IMG/VR virus record: IMGVR_UViG_3300042509_001467
Coordinates: 1 to 64,000 of that record
Strand: one strand, 5' to 3'
DNA from: a virus
DNA: 64,000 bases
Below the pieces are notes generated by a model that made no database searches, was not told the origin of the DNA, and saw nothing but the letters and a program-made list of their open reading frames with translations. Shown in pieces: positions 60,686 through 64,000 of the stretch (position 1 is its first letter; each line of letters opens with the position of its first letter). Both the position numbers and the translations under genes were made by a program.

Positions 60686-61988
60686 CGAATACATTCCCGT
60701 ACACTCGAAAGAAGCGGAGATGTGCGTTCTTGGCTCAATGATGCTATCTGAGAAGGCAATCTCTGAGGTGGCGCAACTGATCACTGCTGAGGACTTTTAC
60801 CAACCAAGTCATAAGCTAGTGTTTCAGGCGATCCAGCAGCTTGCCGCTAAGGGTTCAGCCGCCGACCTGGTAACCGTCCGAAACTCTCTGCAAGAATCGG
60901 GCAGCCTCGAAATGTGCGGTGGCGTCCCGTACTTGGTCGAGGTCGCCAACTCCACACCGAGCGCACTTAACGCGAGAGAGTACGCGGAGATTGTCAAGGA
61001 AAAATCTTTGATGCGAAGCCTTGAATCGGCGGGACAAGAGATAATCAGGCTATCGCGTGATCCAGAGCTATCTATCAGCCAGCGGGTAGACAAGTCGCTT
61101 GACCATATCGTAGCCGTGGCGAACAACAAGCCGAGCGCGGTAAGCAGGTCATCAATCCACGACGTTAGCACGAGGGTACTTGCGGACGTTGACGAGATGT
61201 TTGACACGGGCATACCTAAGCAAGGCATAAGCAGCACGTTCAGGGGCATTGACTACTACACGGGCGGAATATACCCGGGCGAATACTGGATTATCGGAGC
61301 CAAGCCCGGAATGGGTAAAACCGCCATGCTCATCTCTATGGCAATCGCCCTGGCTAAGTCTGGCGTTCGCGTGATGATCTTTAGTCTTGAAATGACAGAC
61401 GAGCAACTTACCATCAGAGCCATTAGCCAAAGATCGGGAGTACCCGTAAACGTCATCAGGAAGCCCATTAAGACCGATGCGGAGTACAACCGGGTGAGAG
61501 ACGCGGCAGAAGAGTTGAGAACGCTTCCTATCGAAATTATTGATGCAAGCGGAATGACCATCGAAGGCGTCACGGCGCTAGTGAAAGGTTTGCACCAGAA
61601 CGAACTTCCGGGCGTGGCGATGATTGATTATCTCCAGCTACTTAAAAGCACGAAGCAATTCAGGGGGGAAACTGAACTTATGTCGCACGTTAGCTCATCA
61701 GTGAGAGAACTTGCTAAGGCTACGCAAGTACCCTTTATCGGTCTGGCACAACTTAGGCGCGATGATGCAAAGGCTCCAGAGAAACGACCAGGGCTTTACG
61801 ACCTGAAAAACACCAGCCAATTTGAGCAGGATGGACACGTTATCGGGTTTCTCCACCGGGACAAGGAGTACCAAAACGCAACCGTGCCTATGGAGTTTAT
61901 TATTGCCAAGAATCGAAACGGTGAGGTCGGAACCGTCACTCTCGGGTTTATTAAGCAAACAACTCAGGTGGTGAATCCTGCCGTGTGA
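60678..61988 (+). CDS. dnaB: Replicative DNA helicase DnaB
   Basis: 436 residues. N-terminal domain (YIPVHSKEAEMCVLGSMMLSE), Walker A GAKPGMGKTA (207-216), Walker B VAMIDYLQLL near 313, and later GLAQLRRDDAK and IGFLHRDKEYQ for the arginine-finger region. Full DnaB shape and length, so B brings its own helicase, unlike A. The initiator gene with an origin-like repeat lies just downstream. A promoter-like gap (61,989-62,043) separates the two. Confidence 0.95.
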   Translation: MFDEYIPVHSKEAEMCVLGSMMLSEKAISEVAQLITAEDFYQPSHKLVFQAIQQLAAKGSAADLVTVRNSLQESGSLEMCGGVPYLVEVANSTPSALNAREYAEIVKEKSLMRSLESAGQEIIRLSRDPELSISQRVDKSLDHIVAVANNKPSAVSRSSIHDVSTRVLADVDEMFDTGIPKQGISSTFRGIDYYTGGIYPGEYWIIGAKPGMGKTAMLISMAIALAKSGVRVMIFSLEMTDEQLTIRAISQRSGVPVNVIRKPIKTDAEYNRVRDAAEELRTLPIEIIDASGMTIEGVTALVKGLHQNELPGVAMIDYLQLLKSTKQFRGETELMSHVSSSVRELAKATQVPFIGLAQLRRDDAKAPEKRPGLYDLKNTSQFEQDGHVIGFLHRDKEYQNATVPMEFIIAKNRNGEVGTVTLGFIKQTTQVVNPAV

Positions 61989-62043
61989 TAACGAATAACG
62001 AACCCACTGAAACTATTTTCACCCGGATATTGTATATTTAGAT

Positions 62044-62358
62044 ATGGAAAGAATTTTACCTAAACAAGTTTACATAAACTTTGAAGCGACTCGGAAAATG
62101 GCTGGGAAGGGCAGGGACTCTGGATACCTTACTGGCATAGCAATTTATTTCGGAATGAGGTTTGTTGCAACGGTCCCAGAAATCGCTTCAAAGCTAAAGG
62201 TAACCCCTAGGACAGTTTATGGGTTTCTCAACAGGAATGATGGTGGAGCCATCACGGTAAACCGTAGAGCTGCACAAGACGGCGGGACGTTGCCGTCCGA
62301 GTACGTTCTGAATACAGACTTTATTAGATTGGACATGGAAGAAGATGGACAAGGTTAA
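62044..62358 (+). CDS. HTH protein (104 aa) before the initiator
   Basis: MERILPKQVYINFEATRKMAGKG... contains VATVPEIASKLKVTPRTVYGFLNRND, an HTH of the sigma-4/MarR-like kind. It starts 55 bases after dnaB behind TATATTTAG-like promoter sequence and overlaps the initiator start by 14 bases. Probably a regulator of replication timing. Confidence 0.7.
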   Translation: MERILPKQVYINFEATRKMAGKGRDSGYLTGIAIYFGMRFVATVPEIASKLKVTPRTVYGFLNRNDGGAITVNRRAAQDGGTLPSEYVLNTDFIRLDMEEDGQG

Positions 62359-63214
62359 ATCCGAAATGGTGGCACTGATTCCGTTTTGGGTGCTTCAGGT
62401 TTGCGAAAACAACCAGTATCTTGCGGTTTACTCAGCCTTAAAGTCATTCACCAGCGCAGATCAGCAGGCGTTCCCGTCTCGGGCTAGGATTGCGAAACGC
62501 GCCAGGGTGAGCGTCGTTACTGTGGCTAGGGCGTTGAAGTTTTTTCAGGAGGTTGGAGCCGTCGTGGTCGAACACCAGTACCACAACAATATGCAGACCG
62601 TTTCGCTTTACACGATGCTCATAGACCGACCCAAGAAGTACGAAAATCTGCGCTTCAAAGACCAGCAAGACGGTGTATCTCCAGAGACACAGCGGTGTAT
62701 CTCCAGTGATCTACCCGGTATATCTCCCCAGATACACAGAACTAAATCCATAGAACTAGAACCAATTAAAGAAAAAGAAAAAATACTAAAAGAAAAAGAA
62801 CCCACGCCAAAAGCAGAGGTCGTTGAAGAGTTTGTTGCCAAGGTAAGAGCCATCTACCCCAAGCGGAGCGGGAACATGGGATGGAAGTATTTCACTCAAA
62901 GAGCCGCGACTCATTTCAAGACTGCCAAGAGTAAAGATGATTTTCTCTTAGCGGTTGCGAACTACAAGAAAGAGTGCGCCGAGCTTGGAAGGGGTCCAGA
63001 TTTTATAAAGCAGCCAGCCTCATTCATAGCCGCACACTACGACTACATCACCTCACCCCAGGAGCAAGAATCCGTCTTTGATGGGGTTAAGTTTGAATCA
63101 GGGTGGGGCGATACTCCAAGTAAGCAAGTCAAAATTGCGCCCTGGTCGGAAATGAAGTCTCAGCCATCAAGAAAGGTACTCACGATGGATGATGTAGACA
63201 CGGCGCGGGAATAG
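62345..63214 (+). CDS. Replication initiator-like protein (winged HTH, O-like)
   Basis: 289 residues. An N-terminal winged helix (PSRARIAKRARVSVVTVARALKFFQEVGAVVVEH) as in phage O/DnaD-type initiators, a low-complexity charged linker (IKEKEKILKEKEP), and a C-terminal DnaD-like helical part (YPKRSGNMGWKYFTQRAATHFKTAKSKDDFLLAV). The DNA coding the middle carries iterons, so the protein probably binds its own gene, as lambda O does, and loads DnaB. The link with DnaB (60,678) is inferred. Confidence 0.75.
   Translation: MDKVKSEMVALIPFWVLQVCENNQYLAVYSALKSFTSADQQAFPSRARIAKRARVSVVTVARALKFFQEVGAVVVEHQYHNNMQTVSLYTMLIDRPKKYENLRFKDQQDGVSPETQRCISSDLPGISPQIHRTKSIELEPIKEKEKILKEKEPTPKAEVVEEFVAKVRAIYPKRSGNMGWKYFTQRAATHFKTAKSKDDFLLAVANYKKECAELGRGPDFIKQPASFIAAHYDYITSPQEQESVFDGVKFESGWGDTPSKQVKIAPWSEMKSQPSRKVLTMDDVDTARE
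62672..62800 (+). other. Candidate replication origin: iterons plus A-rich tract inside the initiator gene
   Basis: GGTGTATCTCC begins at 62,672 and 62,694, and the variant GGTATATCTCC at 62,717 (spacings of 22 and 23), followed by an inverted GATACAC at 62,731-62,737. Each copy has an imperfect dyad (GTGTATCT / AGAGACAC). Directly after lies a purine-rich, A-rich run (about 62,738-62,800) of the type seen beside the lambda iterons. Origin function is inferred from this layout. Confidence 0.7.
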
Positions 63215-63216
63215 AA

Positions 63217-63306
63217 TTGCCCCGTTTTGCCGTCTACGCGCTGTTTCTAGGCGTTCTGATGCCCTTCCCGTCTCTGAACACGGGTGGCAAAGTAGAGGCG
63301 GCTTAA
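63217..63306 (+). CDS. Possible 29-residue hydrophobic peptide
   Basis: Begins at a TTG just after the initiator stop and reads LPRFAVYALFLGVLMPF..., a short hydrophobic stretch. No clear ribosome site, so it may not be made. Confidence 0.3.
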   Translation: MPRFAVYALFLGVLMPFPSLNTGGKVEAA

Positions 63307-63321
63307 ACGCGAAAAACAAAA

Positions 63322-63343
63322 CCCCGCCCTAATTGGGCGAGGT
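63322..63343. terminator. Bidirectional terminator between converging genes
   Basis: CCCCGCCC pairs with GGGCGAGG around TAATT (7 of 8 pairs). On the minus strand it is followed by GGTTTTGTTTTT, a good terminator for the 63.3-63.9 kb block; on the plus strand GTGTTTCGTTGTTT follows. Confidence 0.8.
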
Positions 63344-63472
63344 GTTTCGTTGTTTGGCTAAGAAGCGGGATATTCTAGCAGCTTCCTCGGGGGTGCAAAC
63401 CCACCAGTATTGTTTCGATCCTGGTGGGTGTTTGCGAGGGCGTCCTCGTGGTTTCTTTGGCGGTTCGGTCAT
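63329..63472 (-). CDS. Small AT-hook-like protein (47 aa)
   Basis: MTEPPKKPRGRPRKHPPG... has the AT-hook core PRGRPRK, then YWWVCTPEEAARISRFLAK, a helix. The start overlaps the previous stop by ATGA and the stop lies in the terminator. Likely a small DNA-binding protein. Confidence 0.6.
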   Translation of the reverse strand: MTEPPKKPRGRPRKHPPGSKQYWWVCTPEEAARISRFLAKQRNTSPN

Positions 63473-63705
63473 GGATTCCATTCCAAGATTCCAGGGTTTT
63501 CACCTGTGTCTACGTCACCAGGCACTACTCCTGCAATTAAGCTCAATGGAATTTCTACTGGGGTTCGATTTGCGCCGCAGTTTCTGACGATTGCGACTAA
63601 ATCATCTTGCCCATCACTGTGAGGGATTGAGAACGAATGAGCTTTGTACCATGTCGTTTCGTCTTTCCATGTGATGCCTACTAGAATGTTTTGTGGTTGG
63701 TTCAT
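63469..63705 (-). CDS. Unknown small protein (78 aa)
   Basis: Start at MNQPQNILVGITWKDETTWYKAHSF (63,705), the ATGA join with the membrane gene; the longer frame upstream is rejected for that reason. Beta-rich, with a Gly/Pro-rich end. Family not recognised. Confidence 0.6.
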   Translation of the reverse strand: MNQPQNILVGITWKDETTWYKAHSFSIPHSDGQDDLVAIVRNCGANRTPVEIPLSLIAGVVPGDVDTGENPGILEWNP

Positions 63706-63908
63706 TGATTTCCTCCGTAAACGTAAGCCGCCTTGCACTCCATGAATTGAGTTTGGGTTACCGATGATCCACACTCTTCACGAATGGCGTTCACGTCGGC
63801 AGATCGTCCAGCACCAGGGATGCTGAAATAGTGGCAGAGAATGAAGATGAATGCAGAGGCTAGAAAGATGCCTAGCGTGGCGAGTAGAGTTAGTTCGATT
63901 TTATTCAT
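63702..63908 (-). CDS. Small membrane protein with exposed Cys pair (68 aa)
   Basis: MNKIELTLLATLGIFLASAFIFILCHYF... is one membrane span (about 6-27); the tail carries two Cys (ECGSSVTQTQFMECKAAYVYGG) that could form a disulfide outside the cytoplasm. Possibly a lysis or superinfection protein; family not recognised. It is the first gene of the short leftward block. Confidence 0.6.
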   Translation of the reverse strand: MNKIELTLLATLGIFLASAFIFILCHYFSIPGAGRSADVNAIREECGSSVTQTQFMECKAAYVYGGNQ

Positions 63909-64000
63909 TTGGTTTTACCTAACCTCTTTTCGAGGTCGAGGGAGCGAACCCCCTCCGCACGGTTTTCACGCCTCGGATTGTTCAGCTTGACCCCAGTCTT
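63909..64000. other. Leader region of the leftward block at the window edge
   Basis: Only 92 bases. On the minus strand it holds ACCTCGAAAAGAGGT, a small hairpin 10 bases before the ATG, and GGAGGGGGTTCGCTCCCTC, which forms another stem. No complete tRNA is visible; the rest lies outside the window. Confidence 0.4.

Noticed and set aside
62672-62737. CRISPR-like repeats
   Set aside because: Repeat unit is 11-13 bases at 22-23 bp spacing within a coding region; this fits iterons, not an array with unique spacers.
63940-63970. GGTTCG-like T-loop at the window end, possible tRNA
   Set aside because: Only one stem resembles a T arm; no acceptor or anticodon arms fit on either strand within the window.

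Overview
The window is almost entirely tailed-phage DNA. It is best read as parts of two related podovirus-like genomes lying head to tail. I call them A (about 1-28,730) and B (about 28,730-64,000). I see no integrase, repressor, ribosomal or metabolic genes, no tRNA and no CRISPR array, so host and lifestyle cannot be read directly. Genes are packed with ATGA-type overlaps and clear Shine-Dalgarno sites. A tandem prophage pair, a phage recombinant and an assembly join of two relatives are all possible; which one applies cannot be decided from the sequence.

Region 1-13,733 (+) is the right end of A's late operon. It holds an ejection-type protein ending in an M23 peptidase, a 2,865-residue polyvalent ejection protein with ADP-ribosyltransferase-like segments, two small fibre proteins, and a tail module of NodB deacetylase, calcineurin-like phosphoesterase and beta-helix protein.

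Region 13,927-28,729 (-) is A's early region. It has a Mom-like DNA modification enzyme, a broken cytosine methyltransferase gene carrying an HNH insertion, a run of small genes, an AP2-HNH homing endonuclease and SSB. Beyond a pair of terminators come a DnaB-N/RecA-like ATPase, an SF2 helicase, RusA, ERF, Gp157 and many small unknown genes. A strong divergent control region (28,730-29,609) follows, with operator-like palindromes, a GTACC cluster and a set of hairpins.

Region 29,610-52,830 (+) is a nearly complete late operon of B. The order is M15 endolysin, terminase, portal, scaffold, major capsid protein, tail tube proteins, three T7 gp14/15/16-like ejection proteins (the largest with a ParB/Srx-like domain and, inside its gene, a perfect parS site), a holin/spanin-like protein, and the same deacetylase-phosphoesterase-beta-helix module as A.

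Region 52,941-56,236 (-) matches A's 13,927-17,627 gene by gene but keeps an intact cytosine methyltransferase; 502 bp of it appear identical to A. Region 56,406-63,214 (+) is B's own replication module: DnaQ-type exonuclease, ERF, SWIM protein, SSB, RusA, an ECF-like sigma factor, DnaB, and an initiator-like gene that contains iteron repeats followed by an A-rich tract, as in the lambda origin. A short leftward block (63,329-63,908) closes the window.

The points most worth a second look are the parS site inside a ParB-domain ejection gene, the exchange of cargo domains between the two ejection proteins, the double-frame coding inside both methyltransferase genes together with the decay of A's copy, and the lambda-like origin in B.
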